A stretch of DNA of 64,000 nucleotides, from assembly GCA_034430895.1 (NCBI GenBank), contig DAOUDW010000003.1:9424-73423 (forward strand), in the 5' to 3' direction. This document shows, piece after piece, positions 36,682 through 46,143 of this stretch. Origin of the DNA: WVZH01 sp034430895 (GTDB lineage: Bacteria > Chloroflexota > Anaerolineae > Anaerolineales > E44-bin32). Below the pieces are notes generated by a model. The model was not told the DNA's origin and did not search any database. It saw only the letters and a program-made list of their open reading frames with translations. Positions within the stretch are counted from its first letter, which is position 1. Each line of letters begins with the position of its first letter. A program made the position numbers and the translations under genes.

Positions 36682-37596
36682 ATGAATAAAAAAGTGAAAT
36701 TGATTTTAAATCCACACGCCAATCGTGGACGAGCCTGGAATTCAGCCATGGTTCTCCAATCGATTGTCGAACGCAGCGGTGGCGGCTCTTGGGCTGCGAC
36801 AGAATATCCCGGCCACGCCACAGAACTTGCAGAACAAGCATGCCGAGACGGTTTTGATGTGGTCGCCGCACTTGGTGGAGACGGTACCGTCCACGAAATT
36901 GTAAACGGACTCATGCGTACACCGGCAGAAAAGCGACCAAAATTGGCTGCCGTACCCCTCGGTTCGGGAAATGATTTCTGTTCCAACAATGGCATTGACG
37001 AAAACAGCGAGGTAGCGATGCAGCGCGCCTTCTCCGGTGAAACAAAAACGATCGATCTCGGTCGTGTGACGGATGATTCTGGACGAACGGAATACATTGA
37101 CAACACCCTGGGCATCGGGTTCGATGCCGCCGTTACGATCCATTCCTACAGCATTACACGAATCAAGGGATTTGCAATGTACCTTTGGGCGGTAATCCAG
37201 ACCATCTTGCGTAACCACGAAGCGCCGCACATGACCATCACAACAGATACAGAATCATTCGAAGATGATATCCTCATGATCGTACTATGCAATGGGCCAC
37301 GTGAAGGAGGTGGATTTTTTGTAGCACCGCAGGCGAAATCGGATGATGGCATCTTCAACTACACCATAATCCGACGTGTATCGCGCCCCATGATGTTCCG
37401 TTTACTCCCGGAAGTCATGCGGGGAACGCATGGTCGATTTGATCAGGTCCAAATGGGGCAATTTAACCATCTCGAACTTGTCTCTGATGCACCCTTCACG
37501 GCACACATCGACGGCGAGGTATTCGCCGGATTCAGATCCAGAATTCAGCGTCTCAAAGTCGAAGTATTACCCCAAGCACTCCAGATCATCCATTAA
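36682..37596 (+). CDS. Diacylglycerol/lipid kinase (YegS/BmrU family)
   Basis: A 304-residue cytoplasmic, membrane-associated lipid kinase. LILNPHANRG (about 7-16), the nucleotide loop LGGDGTVHEIVNGL (64-77) and PLGSGNDF are the defining motifs. The C-terminal domain ends with the usual HIDGEVFAG and LKVEVLPQAL. It phosphorylates diacylglycerol or a related lipid with ATP. GAGGGA precedes the ATG. It is followed by an unrelated gene on the same strand. Confidence 0.92.
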   Translation: MNKKVKLILNPHANRGRAWNSAMVLQSIVERSGGGSWAATEYPGHATELAEQACRDGFDVVAALGGDGTVHEIVNGLMRTPAEKRPKLAAVPLGSGNDFCSNNGIDENSEVAMQRAFSGETKTIDLGRVTDDSGRTEYIDNTLGIGFDAAVTIHSYSITRIKGFAMYLWAVIQTILRNHEAPHMTITTDTESFEDDILMIVLCNGPREGGGFFVAPQAKSDDGIFNYTIIRRVSRPMMFRLLPEVMRGTHGRFDQVQMGQFNHLELVSDAPFTAHIDGEVFAGFRSRIQRLKVEVLPQALQIIH

Positions 37597-37653
37597 TCCA
37601 ACTCGAGACACTTGCAGATAAGCAAGACCAGCGCGAAACTGCTACGAATAGCG

Positions 37654-39321
37654 ATGAGAACTTTGCAGCGAACGCTCGAAGATTTCGATCTCGGCCATCT
37701 GCGGATCATAGCCGAACTATGGGGATTCGATTTTCCCTCTTCTTCCGCTCACCAGGTGGCACAGTCTCTCGCCAAGCAAATGCTGGATTCTTCCAGCGTA
37801 AAAGAGATCGTTCAGTCATTGCCCGCTAACGTGCGAAAAACGCTCACTTATATCCAGAGTCACGGTGGACAGGCACCACTCTCCGACCTGATACGTATTT
37901 ACGGTCCATTGCGGGAGATGGGCGCGGCACGTCGCGATCGAGAAAAACCATGGCGATCTCCTGAGTCTCCACTTGAATCACTGTGGTATCGAGGCCTGAT
38001 CGCCCGAGCATTTGCAGACAGTGAAACTGGCCCCCTGGAATTTGCTTTCATTCCCAGTGATTTGGCTCACATTCTCCCACAACCCCCTCGCCGTATCCGT
38101 GAGCCTCTCGGTCATCCTGCAGAAGCGCCAATTATCCGCATCGCCACCTCTTCGGCGGCGGTGGATGATGCTACCACAATTCTCGCCGCCCTTCGAAAAA
38201 ATCCAGAGAAGGGCAATTCACTCACTCAACAACGACGGGATTATTTGGCTTCCTTCTTACAACAACCCGATGCGCTGGAATTCATGGTTCATCTCCTATG
38301 CGAGGCCTCGATTCTGAATGTCAGACCGCTTTCCCCGAATCCAGAAAACACTCGTTTGTTCCTGGAAGCCTCCCGTGCAGAAGCGCTGAAGACACTTATC
38401 CTCGCATGGCTGCACTCGAACACCTGGAACGACTTGCAAGCCATTGAATATTTAAAAAATTCGGGAAGCAGTTGGCCGAATGAACCAAGCACCAGCCGTC
38501 GAGCGGCTACGCAGCTATTCCAGGAAATACCTCATGGAAGCTGGTGGGGAATGAACGGCTTCATTGAGGATGTCCGTGTGCGGCAGCCGGCGTTCCAACG
38601 CCCCGCAGGAGAATTTACATCCTGGTATTTCAAAGACAATCGCACGGATTCGATCCTGCATGGCCTCGAAGATTGGGACGCAGTTGATGGCGCATTGCTT
38701 CGATATCTGTTGACGGGTCCCTTTCATTGGCTCGGAGTGGTCGATCTCGGAAAACAATCGGAGCATGATACGAGCACATTCTTTCGCCTCACGCCTGCGA
38801 TCACTCTCCTGTTCGATCCCGAAACCACACTTACGATCAAGGAGAGTTTGGCTTCGGCTCACCTCTGGGCTGATGGACGCCTACGTGTGCCCAGACGTGC
38901 AGTACGCTCACTGCGCTATCAAATTGCACGATTCACCAGGTGGGAACCAATCGATGAAGATAATTATCTTTATCGAATCTCCCCTGATACGCTCCAGGCC
39001 GCGCAAGAACAAGGCCTGGAACTTCCACACATCCTTACCATCCTCGAGTCTGCCGTGGGCAAGCCAATCCCGGTTACATTGCTCGAAGCACTGCAGCGCT
39101 GGTCGGAACGCGGTTCGGAGGCATGGATCGAACGCAGCATGATCCTGCAGGTGCACAATACGGACACGTTGGAACTGCTGCAGAACAACCGCTCCACAGC
39201 GCGCTACTTGCAGGAATTCATTGGTCCTTCAAACATCTTGATTCGTGAACAGGACTGGCCGCAACTATGTACAGCTGCGGCCCGATTGGGGCTTCTTGTC
39301 GAACCACCACAAGATGAATGA
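37654..39321 (+). CDS. Large protein resembling helicase-associated (Helicase_C_3/XPB-like) domains, no motor
   Basis: About 555 residues, beginning MRTLQRTLEDFDLGHL. The arrangement of short helical repeats (for instance LPANVRKTLTYIQSHGG, which looks like a winged helix), LLRYLLTGPFHWLGVVDLG and the C-terminal LQVHNTDTLELLQNN segment resembles the helicase-associated domain proteins of Actinobacteria and Chloroflexi. No Walker motif is visible, so it is not a helicase itself. ATG 37654 is chosen; TTG 37612 is in frame but has no good site. It may be co-transcribed with the lipid kinase (57 bases apart). Role unknown; DNA repair or transcription coupling is only suggested by the family name and by uvrC next door. 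Confidence 0.6.
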   Translation: MRTLQRTLEDFDLGHLRIIAELWGFDFPSSSAHQVAQSLAKQMLDSSSVKEIVQSLPANVRKTLTYIQSHGGQAPLSDLIRIYGPLREMGAARRDREKPWRSPESPLESLWYRGLIARAFADSETGPLEFAFIPSDLAHILPQPPRRIREPLGHPAEAPIIRIATSSAAVDDATTILAALRKNPEKGNSLTQQRRDYLASFLQQPDALEFMVHLLCEASILNVRPLSPNPENTRLFLEASRAEALKTLILAWLHSNTWNDLQAIEYLKNSGSSWPNEPSTSRRAATQLFQEIPHGSWWGMNGFIEDVRVRQPAFQRPAGEFTSWYFKDNRTDSILHGLEDWDAVDGALLRYLLTGPFHWLGVVDLGKQSEHDTSTFFRLTPAITLLFDPETTLTIKESLASAHLWADGRLRVPRRAVRSLRYQIARFTRWEPIDEDNYLYRISPDTLQAAQEQGLELPHILTILESAVGKPIPVTLLEALQRWSERGSEAWIERSMILQVHNTDTLELLQNNRSTARYLQEFIGPSNILIREQDWPQLCTAAARLGLLVEPPQDE

Positions 39322-39395
39322 CACCCTCCGGATTGACAGCGGGGATTTTTGTGCTCGTTACGACATACGGGGGAAAAACAATGAATTCATCGGAC

Positions 39396-39770
39396 TCAAG
39401 CGCGTTTCCGAATTACAGTATCAAGAGCTTCTTCCAATTCCTCGATTGTGACCGGTTTGAAAACGAACGCGTCCGCACCAACCCGCATGGCCTCATCCAC
39501 TTGTGCATCTGTTGTCTCGGAAGATAACATCACAACCGGTATCTGTTGGAAACCCTCTCGCGTGCGAATGAATTGAAGCAAATCGATCCCCGATACGTTC
39601 GGCATGTTGATATCCAAAATGAAAACATCCGGTCTACGACCTTGAAGCATTTGCCGGCCCGTACTACGCGCATCACGAAAGATCTCACACTGATAATCCA
39701 GCAGTTTGAGCATCAAGCTTACTGCTTGACTCATTTCATCATCATCATCAACGATCCAAGCAACACGCAT
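39396..39770 (-). CDS. Single-domain response regulator
   Basis: A 124-residue CheY-like receiver. The acidic pocket is VDDDDE (8-13), the phosphoacceptor Asp is in VFILDINMP (about residue 54), the Thr/Ser switch is VVMLSSE and the lysine is in FVFKPV (about 106). GGAGG lies five bases before ATG 39770, which is preferred over an upstream in-frame ATG. There is no output domain, so it acts by protein contact. It starts 18 bases after the uvrC stop, so the two are one operon. Confidence 0.92.
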   Translation of the reverse strand: MRVAWIVDDDDEMSQAVSLMLKLLDYQCEIFRDARSTGRQMLQGRRPDVFILDINMPNVSGIDLLQFIRTREGFQQIPVVMLSSETTDAQVDEAMRVGADAFVFKPVTIEELEEALDTVIRKRA

Positions 39771-39788
39771 CTGTGCCTCCATTGAAGC

Positions 39789-41648
39789 CTACAACTCCGC
39801 CTTTACTCGCTCGGCCAATCCGCGACTGATACCGGGAACTTGCATCAACTCTTCCACTTTCGCTCCGCGAATACGATCCACATCACCAAAAACCCGGATG
39901 AGCGCCTTTCGACGCGCTGGACCAATACCAGCGATATGATCCAATTTAGATGATAACCCTGAACGTCGCCGTTGTGTTTGATGGTGCTTTAACGCAAAAC
40001 GATGTGCTTCATCACGAATCCGCTGAACGAGATACAATGCTTCCGAGCGGCGGGGTAACAACACCGGGTCTGGTTTCCCAGGTTGGAACAACTCCTCCCG
40101 ACCTTTCGCCAATCCGGCGACGGGAATTTTATCAGCCAAATGATATTGCTCCAAGACTTGCAAGGCTCGACTCAATTGCCCTTTACCCCCATCGACGATC
40201 AACAAATCCGGCAAGAAACCAAAAGAAGCATCGCGTTTGCCACCCGGTTTTTGGGCCTCTTCATCGGCGATCCTCCAGCGACGAAATCGTCGATTGAGGA
40301 CCTCTTCCATGCTGGCAAAGTCATCCTGCCCTTTAACCGTCTTTATGGTGAATTTGCGGTAGAGACGTTTATTCGGCGCACCCTGCTCGAAAACCACCAT
40401 AGAACCCGCAGCCGCAGTTCCCTGCAAGTTGGAAATATCGTAGCATTCAATCCGATTTGGTGGCTTTGGCAGTTGAAGCGCCTGCTCCAATTCCGCAACG
40501 GCTTCGACATGCTTGCTCCGGTCGGCTTCCCACTGTGCACGCAGCGCGGCCAGCGTCTCGGATGCGTTCTCGGCAGCCAAACGCAGCAAATCCTTTTTCT
40601 TTCCCCGTCGAGGAACGACCAGCCGCACTTTTTTTCCGCCCCTACGCTCATTAAGCCATTGCGCAATGATTTGACTCTCTTCGATCTCGTTCGGTAATAA
40701 TACACGCTGCGGAATATACGCCGCCTCGGCATAAAATTGTTTCACAAAGGCCTGAACAAGTTCGATATCATCCGCCTGGTGGGTACCCTCCAACACAAAA
40801 TACTCCCGGCCGATCAACCTGCCTGCACGAACAAAGAACACCTGCACACATGCACTGCGATCGTCTCTGGCGAAGGCGATAACATCCGAGTCGACCTTAT
40901 CCTGGGAGACGACCTTCTGACGCTCGACTACTTTTTCGATGGCGGTCAATTGATCTCGTATGACCGCAGCGCGTTCATAATCCATATTCTCGGAGGCATG
41001 TTGCATTTCCTCCTTCAGGTTCTCGACCACAGGTTCAGTCTGGCCTTGCAGAAAGCGACACAGATGACTGATCATCTTGCGATACGCGGCCTCGTTGATC
41101 GCCCCGATACAAGGTCCGGTACAGAGTTTAATGTCGTAATACAGACAGGCACGCAAATCCTCCCCGGTGATTAAGCGGTCGCAGGTAAGGTAGGGAAAAA
41201 TCTTACGCAGAACATCCAGCGTTTGATGTACTGCCCAAGCGCTGGTATAAGGTCCGAAATACCGGGAACCATCATCACGCACACGACGTGTGACTGTCAC
41301 CTTCGGAAAAGGATCCGACCAATGGACTTGAATATACGGGTAACGTTTATCATCCTTCAGACGGACGTTGTATTTGGGTCGATGACGTTTGATTAATGTC
41401 ATCTCGAGGATCAATGCTTCGAGTTCCGATCCAACGACAATCCACTCGATATCTGCAATATGCTCGAGCATCTCGTTTACTTTGCGACTGTGTGAAGCGG
41501 AGGCATGGAAATAGGAACGCACACGGCTGCGCAGGTTCACGGCTTTGCCAACATAGATGACCTGGCCGCGCGCATCCTTCATCAAGTAACACCCGGGTTT
41601 GGGTGGAATCCCTTCCAGGATGGGTTGGATATTTTCGGATGCTGCCAT
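39789..41648 (-). CDS. uvrC: Excinuclease ABC subunit C
   Basis: A 619-residue nucleotide-excision-repair nuclease that cuts on both sides of a UvrB-bound lesion. The GIY-YIG domain (KPGCYLMKD and VIYVGKAV), the cysteine cluster CLYYDIKLCTGPCIG, a UVR motif near residue 205 (ENMDYERAAVIRDQL), the RNase H-like domain (ECYDISNLQGT, LLIVDGGKGQL) and the C-terminal HhH pair (IAGIGPARRKAL, VPGISRGLAERV) are complete. ATG 41648 is chosen because an extended -10 box ends eight bases upstream, giving a leaderless mRNA; the open frame reaches 41672. It is followed by a response regulator. Confidence 0.96.
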   Translation of the reverse strand: MAASENIQPILEGIPPKPGCYLMKDARGQVIYVGKAVNLRSRVRSYFHASASHSRKVNEMLEHIADIEWIVVGSELEALILEMTLIKRHRPKYNVRLKDDKRYPYIQVHWSDPFPKVTVTRRVRDDGSRYFGPYTSAWAVHQTLDVLRKIFPYLTCDRLITGEDLRACLYYDIKLCTGPCIGAINEAAYRKMISHLCRFLQGQTEPVVENLKEEMQHASENMDYERAAVIRDQLTAIEKVVERQKVVSQDKVDSDVIAFARDDRSACVQVFFVRAGRLIGREYFVLEGTHQADDIELVQAFVKQFYAEAAYIPQRVLLPNEIEESQIIAQWLNERRGGKKVRLVVPRRGKKKDLLRLAAENASETLAALRAQWEADRSKHVEAVAELEQALQLPKPPNRIECYDISNLQGTAAAGSMVVFEQGAPNKRLYRKFTIKTVKGQDDFASMEEVLNRRFRRWRIADEEAQKPGGKRDASFGFLPDLLIVDGGKGQLSRALQVLEQYHLADKIPVAGLAKGREELFQPGKPDPVLLPRRSEALYLVQRIRDEAHRFALKHHQTQRRRSGLSSKLDHIAGIGPARRKALIRVFGDVDRIRGAKVEELMQVPGISRGLAERVKAEL

Positions 41649-41656
41649 CGAGTCAA

Positions 41657-41665
41657 ATTCTAGCA
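41657..41665 (-). promoter_or_regulatory. Extended -10 promoter of uvrC (leaderless)
   Basis: On the minus strand TGC-TAGAAT ends eight bases before the uvrC ATG. No ribosome binding site is present between them. Confidence 0.6.
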
Positions 41666-41747
41666 TATCCACTGCGGAAAACTGATGACGCAGATGTACT
41701 TTTATTGCCCCCTATTTATCATAAAAACAGCCGAATGAAGTATGCAG

Positions 41748-41753
41748 TATAAT
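41748..41753 (+). promoter_or_regulatory. -10 box of the solute-binding protein gene (leaderless)
   Basis: A perfect TATAAT ends eight bases before the ATG at 41762. It is divergent from the uvrC promoter, about 85 bases away. Confidence 0.6.
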
Positions 41754-41761
41754 GCCTGGAT

Positions 41762-43048
41762 ATGAACAAACGATGCTGCACTTTCTTCTTTCTATGTGTG
41801 CTACTGTTATCCGCTTGCATTCCAGCAAACGAGACAAACGGTCCGGCCACGCCGACAAGCACCCCATCCAGAGAAATGCAAACCGCGACCCCAGCCGAGT
41901 CATCGCAAGCGGCAGATCAAATCCTGCACATCTGGCTTGCACCTGCATTCGACCCGGATAACGGTAGTCAGGCTGGCGAATTACTACAGGAACGATTGGC
42001 AGACTTTGCAAATCGGCATCCGGGGGTGGAGATCGAAGTTCGCATCAAGGCAGAATCTAGCGTTGGAGGTTTGTATCAAAGCTTAGCAACTGCTTCAATC
42101 ACCGCCCCGAGTGTCCTTCCAGATATCATTGCCTTGAATCCGGATACACTGAAAACGGCTGCAAGCGAAGAATTGATCGTGCCACTCGAGCAATATCTTG
42201 AAGCACCATCGTCGCCGGCTTGGTACGATCACACAATTTCGATTTCTCGCGTCGAAGGAAACCTGTTCGGTCAACCATTTGCGAGTGACACGGTAATTCT
42301 GGCCTATCGAACTTTTCGCTTTCATACACCGCCGCTAACCTGGTCAGAAATCCTTGCGGGGCCTGATTCATTCCTGTTTCCAGCCAACGATCCACAGGCG
42401 AAATTCACGCTCGCACAATACCTTGCACTAGGTGGTTCTCTCATCGATGAAGCGGGGAACCCACAAATCGATCCCATCGTACTAACCGAAATCCTCTCCT
42501 TCTACAGCTCGGCAAAAAACTCTGACATACTATCCGCAGCTGTACTTCAATATACCTCCCCAACAGAAACCTGGCAGGCGCTTGTATCTGAACGGGCAAC
42601 CAGTGCGGCTGCGTCTTTAAGTGAGTTCCTCGTTGAAAGCGATTTAAGAGTCTATTCCGCAGTTCCAGTTCCAACGAAATCCGAGCCTGGAACCGGTCTT
42701 GCAGAAACCTGGTCCTGGGCCATCGTCAACAACGATTCCGATCATCAAGAACTCGCAGCTGAACTGATCGATTGGCTTACACGACCGGAATTCTTGGGAT
42801 CCTGGACACATGCTTTGGGTATGCTCCCCCCAACGACACTTGCATTATCGCAGTGGCCTGAAGGGCCGGAGACATCCCTGGCCAGCAGCCTGGTGACAAT
42901 CGTTCAGCCCGACATCGCGGCGGAAACGTTCGATGTAGTGGGAACGGCGATCCATCAAGCAGTCACTGCGGTTTTACGAGACGGCGTAAAACCATCCAAC
43001 GCCGCCGTGGATGCCGCCCAGTCGATCACAAGCAGTGAAACAGAATAA
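41762..43048 (+). CDS. Extracellular solute-binding lipoprotein (ABC sugar type)
   Basis: A 428-residue lipoprotein with signal LLLSAC (Cys19) and a short Thr/Pro-rich linker. The body follows family 1 binding proteins: ILHIWLAPAFDP (first strand), RLADFANRHPGVEIEV, PDIIALNPDTL, and VRN-like later segments such as LAETWSWAIVNN and LAAELIDWL. It would bind a sugar or oligosaccharide at the membrane surface. No permease or ATPase gene is adjacent, so its partner is elsewhere. The start follows a -10 box directly. Confidence 0.85.
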   Translation: MNKRCCTFFFLCVLLLSACIPANETNGPATPTSTPSREMQTATPAESSQAADQILHIWLAPAFDPDNGSQAGELLQERLADFANRHPGVEIEVRIKAESSVGGLYQSLATASITAPSVLPDIIALNPDTLKTAASEELIVPLEQYLEAPSSPAWYDHTISISRVEGNLFGQPFASDTVILAYRTFRFHTPPLTWSEILAGPDSFLFPANDPQAKFTLAQYLALGGSLIDEAGNPQIDPIVLTEILSFYSSAKNSDILSAAVLQYTSPTETWQALVSERATSAAASLSEFLVESDLRVYSAVPVPTKSEPGTGLAETWSWAIVNNDSDHQELAAELIDWLTRPEFLGSWTHALGMLPPTTLALSQWPEGPETSLASSLVTIVQPDIAAETFDVVGTAIHQAVTAVLRDGVKPSNAAVDAAQSITSSETE

Positions 43049-43202
43049 CTGCACAAAACAAATCCACACATTCACACTTCTTGTTGTTGAGATGACCGTG
43101 AGCATATCGTCTTGTCCAGGCCATGCGATCTTCGTATCTACTTTCTCTGGAAGTCTGCTCCGGAATGGAAGTTCACCCTCAATCAGTGGGAATTGAAAGA
43201 TC

Positions 43203-44498
43203 ATGCTAACGTATCATGACCATTTGGACCACATGCTTTCCATTCGCCAGGCAGTGATGGCGGCCGCGGATCCAGAGACGCTCATCGATCGCAAATTATA
43301 TCTTCAGGATAATACAATCCGGATCGGTGATATGAAATTGCATCTCAAAGCAAACAGCCGGATATTTCTCATCGCCTTTGGGAAAGCTTCAGCGGCCATG
43401 AGCCGCGCTGTCCTGCGAATTCTCAAGCTATCATTGGCCGAAGGCCTGATCGCCGTACCGCACGACTACCAGGGAACGCTTCCGGATGGGATGCGCATCT
43501 TCCATTCAGGACATCCACTTCCGGACGAAGGCAGCATGGAGGCAGGGCGTGCGCTTGCAGATATCCTCGCCAGAACAACGGAGGATGATCTCGTCTTGGT
43601 GTTGATCTCAGGGGGCGGATCGGCGATGGTAGAGCTTCCTCGCCCGGGCATTACACTGCAAGACCTGCGCAGATTAAACACCCTATTGCTTCATTCTGGG
43701 GCTCCGATCGCATCCGTCAACATCGTCCGTCGCGCCATCTCGCAGATCAAATCCGGAGGTCTGGCGCGCATGGCTGCGCCCGCAAAAGTTGTATCTCTGA
43801 TCATCTCCGATGTCATTGGCGATCGTCTCTCGGCGATCGCTTCCGGCCCCACCGTGCTCCGCGCGCCAAAACCTGAACAAGTCCGAGCAGTCTTGCAGAA
43901 ATACCAGCTTTGGAATCGTGTACCCCACAATATCCGCAATACAATATCCAAAACCACAATCCCTTCCTCGCGCACAAGGCGGCCTGTTAACATCATCATC
44001 GGCAGCAACCGCCTGGTCATCCACGCGGCGCAGAAAACAGCCCTCGAATTGGGCTTTCCCACGAAAATCCTTACGAGCAAGCTGCAAGGGGAAGCGAAAA
44101 TCGCCGGACGACGTCTGTCGACCAGCTTGCGGCGTACGTCCGAACCCCACTGCCTGATCGCAGGCGGCGAAACGACGGTACACATTCAGGGAAATGGCCG
44201 CGGCGGGCGCAATCAAGAACTTGCACTTGCCGCCGCATTGGAACTCGAAGGGATTCCCAACTGTGCATTGATGGCGCTGGCGACGGATGGCGTGGATGGT
44301 CCTACACCGGCCGCTGGTGCGATCGTCACCGGAAACACCATTCCACGTGCACGTCAACTTGGGTTGGACCCGGAAGGTGCGCTCAACAATAATGATTCCT
44401 TCCCCTTTCATCAAGCACTGCACTCCACCATTTCCACCGGCCCCAGCGGCACCAACCTCAATGATCTCGTGGTTGGGCTCAAATATGCATCCCCCTGA
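43203..44498 (+). CDS. Glycerate 2-kinase (GckA/TtuD, MOFRL type)
   Basis: A 431-residue glycerate kinase that makes 2-phosphoglycerate from D-glycerate. The nucleotide part shows LIAFGKASAAMSRA, HSGHPLPDEGS and LISGGGSAMVELP. The C-terminal MOFRL domain shows GGETTVHIQGNGRGGRNQEL, here counted as GGETTV and GRGGRNQELALAAA, and ATDGVDGPT, which carries the conserved Asp. Length matches the family. It would feed glycerate from sugar-acid or glyoxylate metabolism into glycolysis. It follows the solute-binding gene by 154 bases and is convergent with nothing. Confidence 0.9.
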   Translation: MLTYHDHLDHMLSIRQAVMAAADPETLIDRKLYLQDNTIRIGDMKLHLKANSRIFLIAFGKASAAMSRAVLRILKLSLAEGLIAVPHDYQGTLPDGMRIFHSGHPLPDEGSMEAGRALADILARTTEDDLVLVLISGGGSAMVELPRPGITLQDLRRLNTLLLHSGAPIASVNIVRRAISQIKSGGLARMAAPAKVVSLIISDVIGDRLSAIASGPTVLRAPKPEQVRAVLQKYQLWNRVPHNIRNTISKTTIPSSRTRRPVNIIIGSNRLVIHAAQKTALELGFPTKILTSKLQGEAKIAGRRLSTSLRRTSEPHCLIAGGETTVHIQGNGRGGRNQELALAAALELEGIPNCALMALATDGVDGPTPAAGAIVTGNTIPRARQLGLDPEGALNNNDSFPFHQALHSTISTGPSGTNLNDLVVGLKYASP

Positions 44499-44532
44499 CA
44501 TTTGGAATCCGGCAGCATGCCCGCCCCGCCCG

Positions 44533-44561
44533 TTGACCACTCCCTTGCCTGCTGTTACAAT
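44533..44561 (+). promoter_or_regulatory. Consensus promoter of the phosphohexomutase gene
   Basis: TTGACC (44533-44538) and TGT-TACAAT (-10 at 44556-44561) are separated by 17 bases. A leader of about 26 bases follows with GAGGAG before the ATG. Confidence 0.75.
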
Positions 44562-44593
44562 CCCGCCGCTCAATATCCGCGTGAGGAGTCTCT

Positions 44594-46045
44594 ATGCCCA
44601 TTCACTTCGGTACTGATGGTTGGCGTGCCGTAATCTCGGACACATTTACGTTCCACAATCTTCGCCTCGTCTCGCAAGCGATCGCGGACGCGGTTGCTTC
44701 GGACGAATGGCTGAATGGCACGAACACTGGCGTTAAACCCGATCCGCACCGCATGGTTGTTGGCTTCGACACACGCTTCTTATCGGATCGATACGCCGTG
44801 GAAGCCGCACGCGTCCTGGCGGCCAATGGCTACAAGGTATACCTCACCTCAGCGGATATCCCCTCGCCGGCGATTTCTTTCGCCGTTCGTCATCTCGGTG
44901 CGATCGCTGGCTTGATGATTACTGCATCTCACAACCCGCCGCGCTATAACGGCGTAAAACTCAAGGCTGCCTACGGCGGTTCCGCCATGGGTGAGCAGTG
45001 CCGGCGAGTCGAAGTGTATCTGAATGATAACGAAGCACGAGGCCGAGGTCCGAACTTGATGGAGTTCGAGCGCGCCCGCGAAGCTGGCCTGATCGAACGT
45101 TTTAACCCGACACCCGCCTACTACGACCATCTCCGTTCACTGATCGATTTTTCTGCCATCGCCGATAACCCACAGCACATTGTGGTCGATTCGATGTATG
45201 GCTCAGGTCGAGGGCAAATCAAAGGCATACTGCAGGGAACGGGGTGTGAAGTATTCGAAGTGCGAGGCGAGATGAATCCTGGATTCGGCGGCATCCATCC
45301 CGAACCCATCGGCCGCTATTTAGGAGCCCTGGCAGGTGCCATCGCCGCAGGACATGGGCAACTCGGTATGGCCACAGACGGAGATGCCGATCGCATCGGT
45401 GCCATGGATGGCCGTGGGCAATTCGTCGATCCACATCGCATTATGTCATTGGCCCTTAAACATCTTGTCGAACACCACGGCTACACCGGCAAGGTGGTAA
45501 AAACCGTCTCTACGACACAGATGATCAACCGCCTCGCGCGACAGTACAACCTGGAAGTCATCGAGACGCCTGTGGGTTTCAACTACATTGCCGATCATAT
45601 GTTGCGCGACGACGTTCTCATCGGCGGAGAGGAATCGGGGGGGATTTCCTTCAAGGGGCACATACCAGAAGGTGACGGCATTCTCATGGGATTGATGTTG
45701 CTCGAGATGGTCGCGGTGACGAGAAAACCCCTCGACGAATTGGTTGATGATTTATTGAAGGAAGTAGGGCCGATCCATTACACCCGTCTGGACAAACGAT
45801 TGTCCCGGCCGATCGAGAAACCGCGCCTGGTTCGTCAACTTGCCGATACCGCTCCGGCGAAAATTGGGGATCGTAAGATTGCAGAAGTCAACACACTCGA
45901 TGGCGTCAAATACATCCTGGAAGATGATTCCTGGCTGTTGATCCGCCCTTCAGGAACCGAGCCAGTGCTGCGAATCTACGCCGAAGCCGCAAACGCAGAT
46001 CAAGTACAGACCTTACTCGATTTTGGAGGATCCCTAGCAGAGTGA
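44594..46045 (+). CDS. Phosphoglucomutase/phosphomannomutase (alpha-D-phosphohexomutase)
   Basis: A 483-residue enzyme that moves phosphate between C6 and C1 of hexoses. The N-terminal FGTDGWRAVI, the active-site serine loop ITASHNPPRYNG (Ser about residue 112), the metal loop ATDGDADRIGA and the phosphate-binding loop RPSGTEPVLRIYAE are all intact. GAGGAG precedes the ATG. Glucose or mannose specificity cannot be told from these motifs, although the GEESGG sugar loop is present. It is followed by an intrinsic terminator. Confidence 0.93.
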   Translation: MPIHFGTDGWRAVISDTFTFHNLRLVSQAIADAVASDEWLNGTNTGVKPDPHRMVVGFDTRFLSDRYAVEAARVLAANGYKVYLTSADIPSPAISFAVRHLGAIAGLMITASHNPPRYNGVKLKAAYGGSAMGEQCRRVEVYLNDNEARGRGPNLMEFERAREAGLIERFNPTPAYYDHLRSLIDFSAIADNPQHIVVDSMYGSGRGQIKGILQGTGCEVFEVRGEMNPGFGGIHPEPIGRYLGALAGAIAAGHGQLGMATDGDADRIGAMDGRGQFVDPHRIMSLALKHLVEHHGYTGKVVKTVSTTQMINRLARQYNLEVIETPVGFNYIADHMLRDDVLIGGEESGGISFKGHIPEGDGILMGLMLLEMVAVTRKPLDELVDDLLKEVGPIHYTRLDKRLSRPIEKPRLVRQLADTAPAKIGDRKIAEVNTLDGVKYILEDDSWLLIRPSGTEPVLRIYAEAANADQVQTLLDFGGSLAE

Positions 46046-46071
46046 GGGTGAGATGATCGCTGTTCCAAAAT

Positions 46072-46098
46072 AAAGGACTCACAAGTGTGAGTCCTTTT
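46072..46098 (+). terminator. Intrinsic terminator of the phosphohexomutase gene
   Basis: AAAGGACTCAC (46072-46082) pairs with GTGAGTCCTTT (46087-46097) around a four-base loop, followed by TGTATTT. The A-run upstream makes it usable in both directions, so it may also end the minus-strand membrane gene. Confidence 0.85.
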
Positions 46099-46143
46099 GT
46101 ATTTCCATCTGTAGATATCTGTTATCGAAAGAGGAAAACCGAA

